From: Hedera helix
Lineage: Eukaryota > Streptophyta > Magnoliopsida > Apiales > Araliaceae
DNA: 64,000 nucleotides
Direction of reading: 5' to 3'
Assembly: GCA_947179155.2 (NCBI GenBank)
Contig: OX359282.1
Span: 16,756,510 to 16,820,509, forward strand
The notes beneath the pieces were generated by a model that saw nothing but the letters and a program-made list of their open reading frames with translations, made no database searches and was not told where the DNA came from. How positions within the stretch are numbered: position 1 is the stretch's first letter; each line of letters starts with the position of its first letter. A program made the translations under genes and the position numbers. Positions 9,105-21,686 of this stretch are shown piece by piece.

Positions 9105-11422
9105 TGTAGACACCCAAATTTTGCACTTCTCTACTAATCCTGGCAGGAGGGCAAAAACGTCATTTGACCTGACATGCGGAAAGAAAGGTGGACCCCAACA
9201 CCAAGCCACCCTAGCGATTTACGATCAAAGCCGCCACCACGGACAACGAGAATCCGATCACTTGAGGCAGGGCGAACAATGGATCCAGAAAAGCCTGAGC
9301 CAACCACAAAAGACGACTGATGGCCACTCCGCTTACAATGTTCGGGGGTCTCGCTCCCCGGTGAGCGAGCGGCTGCCCAGCTCGCCGGTGAGCTGGCGGG
9401 GGTGGAAAGGGGGCAGCGCCCCCTGGAAGCCAAGCATAATTATCAAATTCCATATCAAGTCGCGGCCCTCCGAACTGGCCTCCCAGAACAATATGGCACG
9501 TTTTCCAGGGATTTCCGGACTGCAAAAATACAGCCTTACAAAATAATACCGCGGAAATTGGCGAATTAAGACCGCGTGGCACGAAAATCAAAAAAGCAAG
9601 TCGGACGGCCGCGAATGCAACCGCTGCCACCGACAGAAGTGACAGGCACGAGGCTCGAGAACGGCACACGGCAGCCGAGGCGGCGGCCAGGCGGCCACAG
9701 CAGGCAGCCGCAGATGCATCTGCGGCCAGCCGCAGATGCATCTGCGGCTGCCTGCTGAAGCCTATATGCGGCCATTTTCCACCCGAGAAGAAGAGGAGAA
9801 GAAAAAAAAAGAAAAAGAGAGAGAGAAAGACGCGAGGGAGAGAGAGAATAGCTCGGGTTTGGCTTGTATGAAGTAGATTTTCATGTTATTTTGCTAGATA
9901 GTTGTATACTCTTGTGGTTAGGCTCACTTCGTGGAATATAAAGCTTCATTTGGATTGTTGCAAGGTGAAAGAGGAGTGTGTTCTTGGGTTTCTTTTTGTG
10001 TTATTATTAGTGTAATGTTGTGATTTGGGTTTATTTGATTTAGTTTATTGTGATATATTGGTAACGATCCGTGGATTAGGGGTTGTTAGTGAGGTTTCCA
10101 TCGGAAAGTAACTCCTCCTAACACCCCGATGACATCCGTACGGTGATTTGTTCGTTCGTTATGGTGATAAGTAATGTGTAATGTTGATTTGGGCGATATT
10201 TGGGTTATATAATGTGATAGCCAATGTCTAGATCTTGTTAGATTTGTTTAGTATTGGTTGTGTTGTGATGGGATGATTGTGAGCCTAGGGGGGAGATCCT
10301 CGTGATCGAACCCCGATGATGGACGTTTTGGGTGTATGTAATCGTGGCATAGGGTCCATGGCGATGTATTTGTAATATCGGGCCTTAACGCGATATCAAT
10401 CGTGATCGGGTTAAGGCCCCGTGATAAATAAAAATATGTGATTGTGGGTGTTTGGGGTTGTCTGGATGGCTTACATGCCCGTAGATAACCCCGACACGTT
10501 GTGGGATGTATGTTTTAATTTACGACACGAAAAAATGGTTTTCAAAATAAGGCAAATAATGAAGATTTTATAAAATCAAGCAAATTTAGGATATTAGATT
10601 CACGAGGTTTAAAGGTTAAGTGTTTTGGTAAACTTTAATCCATAATTGATGAATAGGCTTTAGTTGGTTTTAAAACGTCACAAAAAACGATTTTGCAAAT
10701 AAATAAATGTTTTCATTAAACTTTGTGCATAGGGTTAAAGAGTTCTATAAGTTGCCCTCGATTTATTTATATTAACTGTTAGAAGGCAATGTATAGTCTC
10801 GATTCCTATTTGACAAAAGTTTAAAACTATTGTTTTCTAAAATGACATCTAAATAAAAAACCCTCAACGCTTTCGAAATTAAAATCAATCTTTCTTATAA
10901 AAAGCGAAGCCTCGTCATTTGGGTCAAAGAACGTCCAAAACACTTTCCAGATAACACTTTTGCCATATAAAAATAAAAGCGAACTTTTATGCAAAACGCA
11001 CCACAAACATTCATCTAGGCACGCACGCACACACACGCAAACCACACATTTTAGGATTTAAAAAGGATAGGAAAATATCAAGATTGCGGTAACCGTGTTT
11101 CACGGAAGTCGGGGGGTGCCTAACACCTTCCCCTCGCTTAAGCAAGCCCCCGAACTCTATGAATCTCGGTTTGCGGACCAATTAATCGGAGTCACATATG
11201 AGCCAGCGATTACGAAAACAAATTCGGATGAGTTGGTACATCCATTTCAAATATACCAACTGGCGACTCTGGTCAATTGGCTCATAAAAAATCGATCTTT
11301 CAAAACCCGTCGACACTAAGCCGACCCTTTTCAAAATCACATTTAATTCAAAAGGCTAAAATTGGAAAGGGACATTTTTTAATAAATAAAAAACGAGACG
11401 AACGAAAATCCCGGCGTCGACA
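9105..11422 (+). repeat. 3' LTR of the Tat element, about 2.3 kb
   Basis: Starts TGTAGACACCC after the polypurine tract and is taken to end ...GTCGACA at 11422, the ends being near-inverted repeats. GGGTGCCTAACACCTTCCCC at 11115-11134 is a block seen in many Tat/Ogre LTRs. A GC-rich section (9340-9760) contains paired hairpins (9351-9368 and 9378-9395, each around CCGGTGAGC) and a long palindrome. The exact 3' border is inferred, because the matching 5' LTR is outside the window. Confidence 0.8.
9698..9757. repeat. Perfect 29-bp-arm palindrome in the Tat LTR
   Basis: Arms 9698-9726 and 9729-9757 are perfect reverse complements around a 2-base CA centre. Each arm itself contains the self-complementary 18-mer CCGCAGATGCATCTGCGG, so alternative hairpins are possible. 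The same 18-mer occurs upstream of the antisense genes at 7841-7858. Confidence 0.95.
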
Positions 11423-11426
11423 CAAA

Positions 11427-13438
11427 TGTTGTAAAGTCCTTTTAAAAGATATATGTGTATAAGGACTTAGATTTTAAAGATCAGAAATGTTAGGTTGATC
11501 TTTCTATAGGAGTCACTCTGCATAAAAGATGCATGATGTAAGCAAAGTAGCTTAAGGATGAATCATTGTTGTATTTGTATATCAGAGTCTGTAAAGTCCT
11601 TTCAAAATATATAATGATGTAAGAATGTACGAAAGGACTTAGTTAGAAAAGATCAAACCTGTTAGGTTGATCTTATGTTAGATCTGATTAGTCTATATGA
11701 TCGTAGAATGGACTCTGCGATTCCAAGCAAAGAAGACTCAACAATTCAGTATGATTCGTAGAGTGAAACATACGACTCCTTACTCTACGAATTCACTATA
11801 AGAAGCAGTAAATGAACATAACTGCAATATGGTGCGAGAGAAGAGAGAATATTCCACTTCCAGATTAGAGAAAGATTAAATGCTGTTAAGGAACAGATGC
11901 ATGTCAGAGTCACAGTAGACATTGTGCCTAAACAACTATAAGTCAGGACCCACTGCTCAGGAAAATGGTGAATAGAGTCAGACTAATGGGACATATCTAA
12001 ATACATCAGAACAGCTGGTTCTAAAAGTCAAGAAATGTATTTATTAATGGATCAGAAGATTAATTAGCAAAGAATATAATAATTTTTGCTGAAAGTGCAA
12101 CGACTACAAATTCAGAGAAAAGCTGAGCTACAGTTTGATATATCAGAACATGTTAGAAAAGAGAAAAAGCACTGACACAAGCAACAGAAAGTCAACATCA
12201 AAGATATCAAGGATCTGCACTAAGCCAAAGTAACCCAGCGGATCTTTCAACGGTAAAATATGCACAAAGATATAAATGCCTTGATAATTCACGAAAAAAA
12301 GATGTTGAAAAACAAAAAGAGACGATGGTGGACAACAACAGATCGTAGAGCAAAAAAAAAATGAATATGCTGAAGAACACTCTACGATCCACCAGAACAC
12401 TAATACTGAATTGAGAAAGACATAGAGTGAAATAACTCTATTACAAGAGAAGCGCTCAGAGCTGCTAGGCACGTGGTAGAGAGGAGCTTAAACGCCAACT
12501 TGATACAGACATGGAAGCAACTGAGTACCAAAAGGAATGAGCATTACAGTCATCTCAGAAGCCCATCTCGAGAAGCTATAAACGGTCTATGAGAAGAAGA
12601 AACAACTGAGTACCGAAAGGAAGGAGCTTCACAATCATCTCAGGAGTTCGTCTCGAGAAGTTATCAAGTACCAAAGGAGCTGAAGTACAAAAGCCTAGCA
12701 GCACAAAGGTTGATCACGAGAAGATATTGAGCTTATTAAAGAAGCCAAGCATCATTGTCGAACTCAATATCATTTCAAGAATGATCACATCCTGCTACTG
12801 AGTATTTAAAGACAATGGAACTTAAAGAACAACTCAGTAGCAACTTCAACATCTATCAACAAGCAAGGAGCCAAGTCTGTTGGACTTGAAGAGGGCAGTT
12901 ATGTCCTTGTCCTAGTGACTAAAGGAGCCAAGTCTGCTGGACTTGAAGAGGGCAGTTATGTCCTTGTCTTAGTGACTAAACTAGCCAAATCAGTTGGGTT
13001 TGAAGGGTTCTTAGTGAACCAGAGTTTCTAGGCTGGATGTGCTTGAAGGGTTCTGTATGAACCATTCTTAGTGGATTTCCTACTCATTCTAGTAGAAGAG
13101 TGGAGTATGAGTTATTCAATCTCCGAACCACTTAAAACTCTCTGGTGTTATTTACATTCAGTCATTTACATTTTGTCATTTATACAGATATAGATATAAC
13201 TGCTAAAATTGGTTTACTTGACAAGTGGCTATCTTCAATACAGTCTTAACTCAAAGGAGAAGTTTTACTAATCTTTAAAGGGAGTTTTCAAACTAATATT
13301 CCGCTGTGCAAACGAATCTTGATTAAATGAATTAATTGGTAATAAACTTTTTGAAGTTAAGTAAAAAGTTTTTAGGAGATCTATTCAACCCCCCCCCCCC
13401 TCCTTTCTAGATCACTTATGTGCCTCCGGGAACTAACA
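11427..13438 (+). repeat. SIRE-like Ty1/copia LTR, about 2.0 kb
   Basis: Begins TGTTGTAAAGTCC and ends ...GGAACTAACA, then AT and a primer site. A C-rich tract (about 13389-13400) shortly before the end and the string AACAATTGGTATCAGAGCAG at the boundary are typical of the SIRE/Maximus lineage. The first 160 bp (GTAAAGTCCTTT...AAGGACTTAG) is repeated at about 11590. It starts only four bases after the Tat LTR. No second LTR or intact gag-pol of this element is present, so it is a 5' LTR with a truncated internal region. Confidence 0.8.
12865..13030 (+). repeat. 57-bp direct repeat near the 3' end of the copia LTR
   Basis: Two nearly identical copies (starting 12865 and 12922) and a diverged third (about 12979) of AAGGAGCCAAGTCTG...TTAGTGACTAA. 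Confidence 0.85.
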
Positions 13439-13440
13439 AT

Positions 13441-13452
13441 TGGTATCAGAGC
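13441..13452 (+). promoter_or_regulatory. Primer binding site of the copia element
   Basis: TGGTATCAGAGC, complementary to the 3' end of plant initiator Met-tRNA, two bases after the LTR end. Confidence 0.9.
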
Positions 13453-14400
13453 AGGTTCTCACGAACATAAAGATCACGTTTTGAGTAGATCCTATGGCAC
13501 TAGTAAAACTCTGATTGTGGATTTAAGAATTGAAGTGAACCATTATTTATGAACAAGCTTACAAATTAATGTGTCTTTTCTTGCAGATACAAATATGAAT
13601 GTTGATTGTTGATACTCTGCCTGATGCTGTATGCTCACTGTCATTTATCCTTCTAAGACAAATTCAGATGATCTCAGCAAGGAATCTATCGAGTGAATTT
13701 TCTAAATTAAACTGATGCAGCAAGATGAAGAAATCAAAATGATGTTCTGTTGATAAGAATAATTAATTGATTCACTTGAAGAATGCAATAACTTGTATTT
13801 CTGCCTTCAAATAAACTGGGAAGTTCAAATCTTGATGCCAAAGGACACCGGATCCTATTCTTCTCAAAGGAAGCATCACTGTGCCAAGCACTAACAAAAT
13901 TACTTCTCACCGGTTAGAAGGTTTATAGCAGAAGCAAGTCTAACAGAAATCTATGCTTTAAAGTGTAAAATGATTTTCTATATACCAAATGTCAGCAGCT
14001 GGAATCAGTCTCTAATCCAAGTATTCACTCGACGGGCTCAGCATTAAGCTTTACGATAAGCCCAAGGACTTAAATTCAAAGGATATTATCTGAAGATGAG
14101 TGGCAAAGGAAGTGTTTCACTTATTTAAGAACATTATTAGGAGTTCTGTCAAGCTACAGCATATGGTAATCAATGATGGAATCCTTAAGCAGCATTGCTT
14201 TCCTTCTTCAAGTAAATGATCTCAAGCTTGATTGATTCAAAATTTCTTCAATGGCCTTCTGAAACTACCTCTTTGTAATTGGGAGGTAGATCTTTTTGTA
14301 AATTGACTGATGAGTACCTCTCTGCAATGTCCTTGGTGATGAATATCAAAGTCATTTTTCCTAAATCACAGATACCAAGCCCGAGACCTGAAAATCAACT
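13453..14400. other. Degenerate internal sequence, no recognisable gene
   Basis: Presumably decayed leader/gag of the copia element. No frame longer than a few dozen codons and no domain motif can be seen. The border with the next element is not visible. Confidence 0.4.
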
Positions 14401-14832
14401 CAGCACAGATGAATGGACTCAATTTTAATTAAACTTATAAATTTTCTCAATTCCTTACCTTCGCTCAGATCTTTCTTAACATCTTTATCTCTTTCTTATA
14501 ATCTGCTATCTTTCATATTTCCTTTACTTTAACCCATATTAGAGAATTGTATCTCTTAACTTATATCTTTCTATTTTAATTTTCCCATGTTCATCAAACT
14601 TATCACATATTTGGACTCAGGAACTTACCATAATTATATGGTTGAGGAGCTTGTCCTAGTCAGGCCATAGTCGCCCATTCGCTAAAGGGGCTCCACCATA
14701 TAATCATGAGTCACGAGTTTACCATACGCTTGAGTTTTCAGAACACTCAACTAACCGTACTCTTTCTTACTTTAGGTTATAGCCTAAGGTATCATTTTCC
14801 TAAGGGTTATAACCTCTAGCTCTGATACGAAC
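14400..14832 (-). mobile_element. Leader fragment of gypsy element D, with primer site
   Basis: Read on the minus strand, the LTR end ...GTCGCTACA is followed by GT and TCGTATCAGAGC (14830-14819), a one-mismatch initiator-Met primer site. About 430 bp of leader follows, containing a strong dyad: ATTATATGGT (14633-14642) plus GGAGC (14646-14650) against GCTCC plus ACCATATAAT (14690-14704), extended by ACTCA/TGAGT. No gag or pol of D is present on this side. The lower-coordinate border is approximate. Confidence 0.7.
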
Positions 14833-17808
14833 TGTAGCGACCCCGAAATTCGACCCATATTCTTACCTTAAATTTTGTATTTATTATACATTATTTTCCT
14901 TTACGTCCAAATTTTGGTTCGTTAATAAATCTTTAATCCCTTTTTTAATCCAATAATTGATTTTAAAATCAACAATTACCAAATATTTCGGTATAAATTT
15001 TTCTTTTTCCCAATCATTGTATTAAAATATTTGGATATTTGAAATCCTTACATCTGGATCCTAGTCCCTGGATCGCAACCTTCACTTTTTCTTTTCTTTT
15101 CTTGTATCATAAAGCTCGACATTCAAATTTTAATATCATTCATATCCATACAAATATTCTTTGTTTCATGATTCATCATCAAATATATATAATAGTCTCT
15201 ATCATAATATTCATGTTGAACAACTTCAGTTCACAGTTTAACTATAGGCATCATATTCAGATCTCACTTATCTGTACATATAGTATATCAAAGTAACTTG
15301 TCAAATTTATCCACATTGATTTATAATATTAAAATATAATAACAGTCACAACCTTCCTTGGTAAACCGTCTTTACATAATCTGATATTCTTGAAATTTAT
15401 TTCTTTCCTGTAAAAATGTATATTAAGCAAGTAATGAGCACAACGGCTCAGCAAGTTCAACAGTTTAAGCGTCACGTAGCACATACCTTAATATGTTTGG
15501 TGTGTGTCATACATCATGTGTTGTGCTTCTACTATAACAATATATCTCACATCATTTCACCAAAATATACATAATTGTCATATTATCCACAGATCACATA
15601 ACACATAATTTGAATGCATTTGAACAAGTATTATCATATCATAACAGTCAACATTTAACATTTAAGGACTGAAGAACTTGCCTGACGTCCAATTATAAAT
15701 TAGTGGCTCAAAACCCTTTCTCGATCAACCTATGATCATAAAATAATCAAATAATAATTATTTATCTTCTCATGATATTAATTTAGTTAATTAATATCAT
15801 CAATATCGTAATTAACCCTATCCGACGATTTATTTTAGGATACTAGGTCAATTGTTAATTATATTAACTTTGTCCCATAAAATATTAATATAACTTAATC
15901 TTTAATGCCTTCACTACGGACAACGCGGCTCATCGGATAAAATTTAACATATTTGGTTGTCCGAAAATTTTGATTAACCATTTTCTAAATTATAACCTTA
16001 TTAGATTAATATTTAAATATTTAAATATTAATCCCCAATATTTAATATTTTTACAAAAATATTAAATTTAATGCCCAAACATCATTTCTATATTTTTAGT
16101 ATTTTTTTATGATTTTTAAACAATTTTTAAACATTTATTTCAATTAAAAATCACTTCTGAGGGCATTTTGATAATTTCCGCGCCCTTAAGGACACAACTA
16201 GAATTTTTCAGAAAGTCCAGGGGCATTTCTGTAATTTCCATGGTTAAAGGACAAGGTCGGTATTTCTGAAAAAGCCCAGGGGCACGCTGGTAATTTCCAG
16301 CGTTGCCGTCGGTCGCGTATTGCGCGCGGCCCGTCGCTTCCGACGCCAAAACGGTGACGTTTCCAGAAGCCTTCGCGCATTGCGCGGCTGCTTCTTCCGC
16401 ACGCCCCAAAACGGCGTCGTTTCAAGCCGCGTTCGAAAAAAAAATGGCTGTCGCGCCATGCGTGTCAACCTTTTTTTTTCTTCTTCTTCTTCTTTTCGCA
16501 GCAACAGTAGCAAACCACAACCAAATTTAACTATTTTTGTTCCTCAATTTCACAACAAAAATATTCCAAAAATTATATAATTCATAGATATACATCTAAA
16601 AATTAATTTCGAATAATTATTCTAATTATCTACTAATTTTCCATAAATTTATTTTATCACCATAATTACAAAAAATAAACTAAAAACAAAGATTTATACC
16701 TTCCAAAGCTTTGAAAATTCTTCCTTGAAGCTTGTTATTTCCTCTCCTTGGTGGTGGCTATGGTGGTCTTGGGTGGCATGGTGGTGGTGTCAGGTGGAAG
16801 AAGGAGAAGTGGAGAGTGTTTATTGTTTTTCTGCTTTTTATTTTCTTTTGTTTTCCTTTCCTTTACTTGCATTGCCTTTACTTTTTAATACCCACAAATT
16901 TAACCAACTTGGAAAATATAAAGAGTCCACCGACTCTCACGCATGCAACCGACTTTAGCCTTCTCGAAATTTCCAAATTCATGCATAATTATTTTTTTTC
17001 TAATACATTATGTAATTATTACGTGTAATAAATATTTTATATAATATATATAAAATATTTATTTTAATTCACAAAAATTCATATTATGATTTATGAATAA
17101 TATTAATACCTTTTTCGTTACTTTACTTGACAAATTTTGTACACGCATAACGACATGCATGTAATTATATGGGGTAATTTATACCTCCAAAAATCATAAA
17201 ATAATTCATATAACATATAAAAATTATTTTTCACAATTTTCCACTTCATTATTTGGACAACATGTTACGTTAACATGTTCACGTTTCCGAAATATTATTC
17301 CTCATAAAAATCATAAAAATTCCATTATACATAACCATAATTTTTAATAACTTAAAACATTCATTTTTCTAGTTTATTTTCATTTCTTTACAATTTACAC
17401 TAACTTTTCTTATATAAATTATATAATTTATTATATAATTACTTTCTCATTACATAATTTCCATTTTACACCAATACAATTAATAAAATTTCTTCCAACC
17501 TTATTCAACTTAATCTTCTTATATAATTATTCCTATATAATTTATATAATCATTATTTTCCTCGTACTTTATTTTAATTTCCTTATATAAATTATATAAT
17601 TATTTATTATATAATTACTTTTCTTCTTTATTAATTTCCAAACTTCCATCATAATTATTGATTAATTATATAATCAATATTTCTAATTTTACTAACTTCC
17701 TCATTAACTTTTCATAAATTTTTGGATTAATTTAATTATTAATCCATTAATTTCCATAATTAATAAAATTTATAATTATCAATTAAATATGCACATTTAT
17801 ATATATAC

Positions 17809-17874
<66 letters not shown>

Positions 17875-18190
17875 CTAAATCATATATTTCACATTAGCAC
17901 ATAACACCATTTAAATATAATTTTCGTATTTCCATAATAATTTCATTGTGTCATTACAAGAAATTTCTCTTATTCTTCATAAATTGTTTTTAAACAATTT
18001 CTTTACTTTCCAATTATTTTAAATTAAGACAATTCATCACCATCTTGGTACATATTTAATTTACCAATTAAATTCCTTCACACACTTTAAATCACTTATA
18101 TCATAAATAATTTAAACAACTTTGATAATTTTATCAATTAAATTCTCATTTAATATTATTAAAGAAATTCTGGAAATTCGGATCCTCACA
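14833..18190 (-). repeat. 5' LTR of gypsy element D, about 3.36 kb, minus strand
   Basis: Minus-strand sequence starts TGTGAGGATCC at 18190 and ends ...GGGGTCGCTACA at 14833, followed by the primer site. It is AT-rich with an AT microsatellite (17811-17868) and one GC-rich block (about 16140-16460) that holds three tandem blocks of a GGGGCATT...TAATTTCC motif about 60 bp apart and copies of AAAACGGCGTCGTTT. It is homologous, in inverted orientation, to the solo LTR at 18360-21686. Confidence 0.85.
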
Positions 18191-18354
18191 GAAGATAAGA
18201 TTTGGGAAGAAAGGGAAGCCTAGTCCAAGATTCATAAGACCTTTTGAAGTGTTAAGAAAGATAAGGGAGGTAGCTTAGAAAATAGCTTTGCCTTCAAAAT
18301 TGGAGCACATCCACAATGTTTTCCACGTGTTAGTTCTGCGACCTTATAAATAAG
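18191..18354 (+). pseudogene. Element E pol C-terminal fragment, part a
   Basis: Plus-strand translation gives the end of a chromovirus integrase: KIRFGKKGKPSPRFI, then IALPSKLEHIHNVFHV. It has in-frame stops (TAG at the GluVal-Ala block and TAA after RPYK). The frame continues correctly in part b (21692) if the solo LTR and one target duplication are removed, which shows that the solo LTR inserted here. Confidence 0.8.
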
Positions 18355-18359
18355 ACTAC
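18355..18359 (+). repeat. Target site duplication, left copy (ACTAC)
   Basis: ACTAC immediately precedes the solo LTR and recurs immediately after it at 21687-21691. Confidence 0.9.
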
Positions 18360-21300
18360 CGTGAGGACCCAAATTTTCGGGATTTCTTTAATAAAATTAA
18401 ATAAGAATTTAATTAACAAAATTATCAAGGTTGTTTGAATTATTTATGATTGATATATTTTATGTGATTTAAAGTGTGTAATGGGATTTAATTGGTAAAT
18501 TAAAACTATACAGAGATGGTAATAAAATTGTGTTGAATTAAAATAATTGAAAAGTAAATAAATTGTTTAAAAATAACTTATGAAGAATAAAAGAAATTTC
18601 ATGTAATGGTACAATAAAATTGTACAATTAAATTATTATTGAGGTGCAGAAATTATTATTTAAATGGTGTTATGTGGTAATGTGAGGTATATGAATTAGA
18701 TATGTATATATATACATTTGTATATATATGTGTGCATGGTTAATTGTTATAATTATAAATTCTATTGATTAGGAAATTAAGGGATTAATAATTAAATTAA
18801 TTCGAATTTAAATGAAAAGTTAATGAGGGAGTTAGTAAAATGGTAATTGTTAATTTTAGATTTAATCAATAATTATGGAGGAAATTTAGAAATTAATTAA
18901 GAATAAAAGTAATTATATAATAATAAATTATATAATTTATATAAGGAAAGTTAATGTAAATAGTAAGGAAATATAATTATATAAATTATATAAAAATGAT
19001 TATATAATTTATATAAGAAAAGTACATTAATTAAGAAAGAAAATATAATTGTACAAGTGATACAATATTTTATTATAGGTTGGATATTTAAAGTGTGCTA
19101 AATAGTAAAGAAATGGAAAATAAATGAGAAAAAAAGAAAGTTTTAATTTATTAAAAATTATGTTTATGTATAATGTAATTGTTATGATTTTTATGGGGGA
19201 ATAATATTTTAGAAACGTGAACATGTTAGTGTAACATGTTGTCCAAGTAACGAAGTGAAAAAGTATGAAAAATAATTTTTATAAGTTATAAGAATTATTT
19301 TATGAATTTTGGAGGTATTAAATACCTCATATAATTACATGCATGTCATTATGCGTGTACAAAATTTGTCAAGTAAAATACCTGAAAAATGTCTAAATAT
19401 TATTTATAAATCATGTTATGAATTTTGGTGAATTAAAATAAATATCTTACATATATTATGTAAAATATTTATTACACGAAATAAATACGTAATGTATTAA
19501 AATAATTAATTATGCATGTTTTGTGAAACATCCGAGAGGGGAAAAGTCGGTTGCGTGAGAGAGAGGCGGTGGAAGTGTATTATTTTTCTAAATTGGTTAA
19601 GTCTTGTTGGTTAATTAAACAGAAGGAAAATGAATAAACCAACAAAAGCAATAAAACAAAACAAACTCTTATCTCTAGTCCCTCCACCCGACACCACCAC
19701 TATGCCACCCAAGACTACCATAGCCATCAAGGAGAGAAAAGATTTAGTGCCATCAAGGGTATAACAAGCTTCAAAAGAAGGATTACAAGCTTTGGGGAGG
19801 TATAAAAATTATTTTGTTTGAATTATATTAGTATTTTGGTGGTAAAATAAATTTGTGAAAAATTTGTAAATAATTAGAATAGTTATTCCAAATAATTTTT
19901 GGATGTATAGTTATGGATTACATGATTTTTAGAATTATTATGTTGGGAAAAATTTGATCAAAAATGGTGTAAATTTTGCTTGGGTTGGCTACTGTTTGCG
20001 AAAGAGAAGAAGAAATTTTTCAGAGCTGTCCGCGCATTGCGCGGCAGCCATAGTTTTTCCAAGCGCGGACCAAAACAGCGACGTTTCGGGCACGCGGATA
20101 AAGGGAGCCGCCCCATGCACGGAGACTTCTGGGACAGGCGTGAGAAAACGACGCCGTTTGGGGAAAGGGGGGCAAGGTCGCGCACAACGCGCGGCGGCCA
20201 GCAACGCTGAAAATTACCACCATGCCCCTGACCTTTTCATAAAATACCGAGCGTGTCCCTTGGCCTCAGTAAATTATGAAAGTGCCCCTAACCTTTTCAG
20301 AAAATGACCAGTGTGTCCTAGGGTTGCAGAAATTACCAAAATACCCCCAAAACTTGATTTTTAATTAAATAAATGTTTAAAAATTATAAAAAAAATATAC
20401 TAAAATTATAGAAATGATATTTAGGCATTAAATTTAATATTTTTGTAAAAATATTAAATATTGGGGATTAATATTTAAATATTTTAAATATTAATCTGGT
20501 AAGTTTAAAATTTAGAAAATAGTTAAATGAAAATCTGGACAACCAAATACGTTAAATTTTATCCGACGAGCCGGGTTGTCCACATTGAATGTGTTTTATA
20601 TTAAGTTAAATTAATATATTAAGGGATGAGATTAATATAATTAACCATATTATATTAAGTTAAATTAATATATTAAGGGACGAGATTAATATAATTAACC
20701 ATATTATTTGATAATTGGCCCGGAGATGATATTAATTTATTAAATTAATATCATAAGAGGAGAAATAATTATTAATTAATTATTTTATGGTCATAGGTTG
20801 TTCGAGATAGGGTTTTGAGCTACCAATTTAATAATTGGACGTCAAGGCAAGTTCTTCAGTACTTGATTTTAATTGTCATATGACGTTATATGTTTACTTT
20901 GTTCAAATGCGTATAGAAATTATGTGTTATGTGATCTGTGAATAATATGACCACAATGTGTACTTTGTGCAATGACGTGAATATATGTGAATTGATTAAT
21001 GTTGGCTTTACGAAATTGCTAATCTGAATTAGATATGAGACATATGAGATATATTGCTTTAGTAGAAACACTGCACATGATGTATGACACACACAGAGCA
21101 TGTTATGTTATGTGCTACGTGAAGCATGAAAGGTGTAAACTGTTGAACTTACTAAGCCGTTGTGCTCATTACTTTCATAATATAAACTTTTGCAGGTAAA
21201 AAAATGAATTTCAAGAATATCATATTATATTAATGTGTTGTATGTACATATAAATTGGGTCCTAATAGGACTAATATAGTTACATTGTGAACTGTAATTG

Positions 21301-21686
21301 TTCAAGATAATTGTTACTATAGAGACTATTATATGTCTAATTATGAATTATGAGACAAAGAACATTTGTATGAATATGACTAATATTAAATTTCGAATGT
21401 TAAGCTTTATGATACTTGTAATAGAAAGAAAAAGTAAAGGTTGCGATCTAGGGACTAGGATCGAGATATTAAAATTTTAAATATCCAAATACTTTAATAC
21501 AATGATTGAAAAAAGAGAAAAATTTATACAGAAAAATTTGATAATTGATGATTTAAAGTCCATTAAAGGACTAAATAAGGTAATTAAAGATTTATTAACG
21601 GACCGAAGTTTGGACATTAAGAAAATAATGTATAATAATTATGAAATGTAAGGTAATAAGGTTTGTCAAATTTCGGGGTCGTTACA
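18360..21686 (+). mobile_element. Solo LTR of family D, plus orientation, with target duplication
   Basis: Starts CGTGAGGACCC (expected TGTGAGGA with the first base changed) and ends ...GGGGTCGTTACA. It is flanked by ACTAC on both sides and contains no internal element sequence, so it is the product of LTR-LTR recombination of a full insertion. It has the same inner blocks as the LTR at 14833-18190, including the GC-rich segment (about 20000-20340) with the GCCCCT...AATTACC repeats and AAACGACGCCGTTT. It splits the pol end of element E. Confidence 0.9.

Larger units (their letters stand above)
1..11422 (+). mobile_element. Tat-lineage Ty3/gypsy retrotransposon, 5' end outside window
   Basis: The sequence shows, in order, a pol reading frame already open at base 1, two antisense genes, a 36-bp tandem array, a polypurine tract and a 3' LTR. 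A second RNase H domain between the canonical RNase H and integrase, together with extra antisense genes and a tandem-repeat-rich 3' region, is the known layout of the Tat/Ogre/Retand group. The 5' LTR, leader, gag, protease and the N-terminal part of reverse transcriptase are not in the window. The long open pol suggests a young or recently active copy, but the second antisense gene is frameshifted. Confidence 0.9.

Noticed and set aside
13453..14400. Copia gag coding region
   Set aside because: No gag motif or frame survives; only position after the primer site suggests it.
16140..16580. Overlapping frames of 75-89 residues on both strands
   Set aside because: They fall in the GC-rich block of an LTR, overlap on both strands and match no family.
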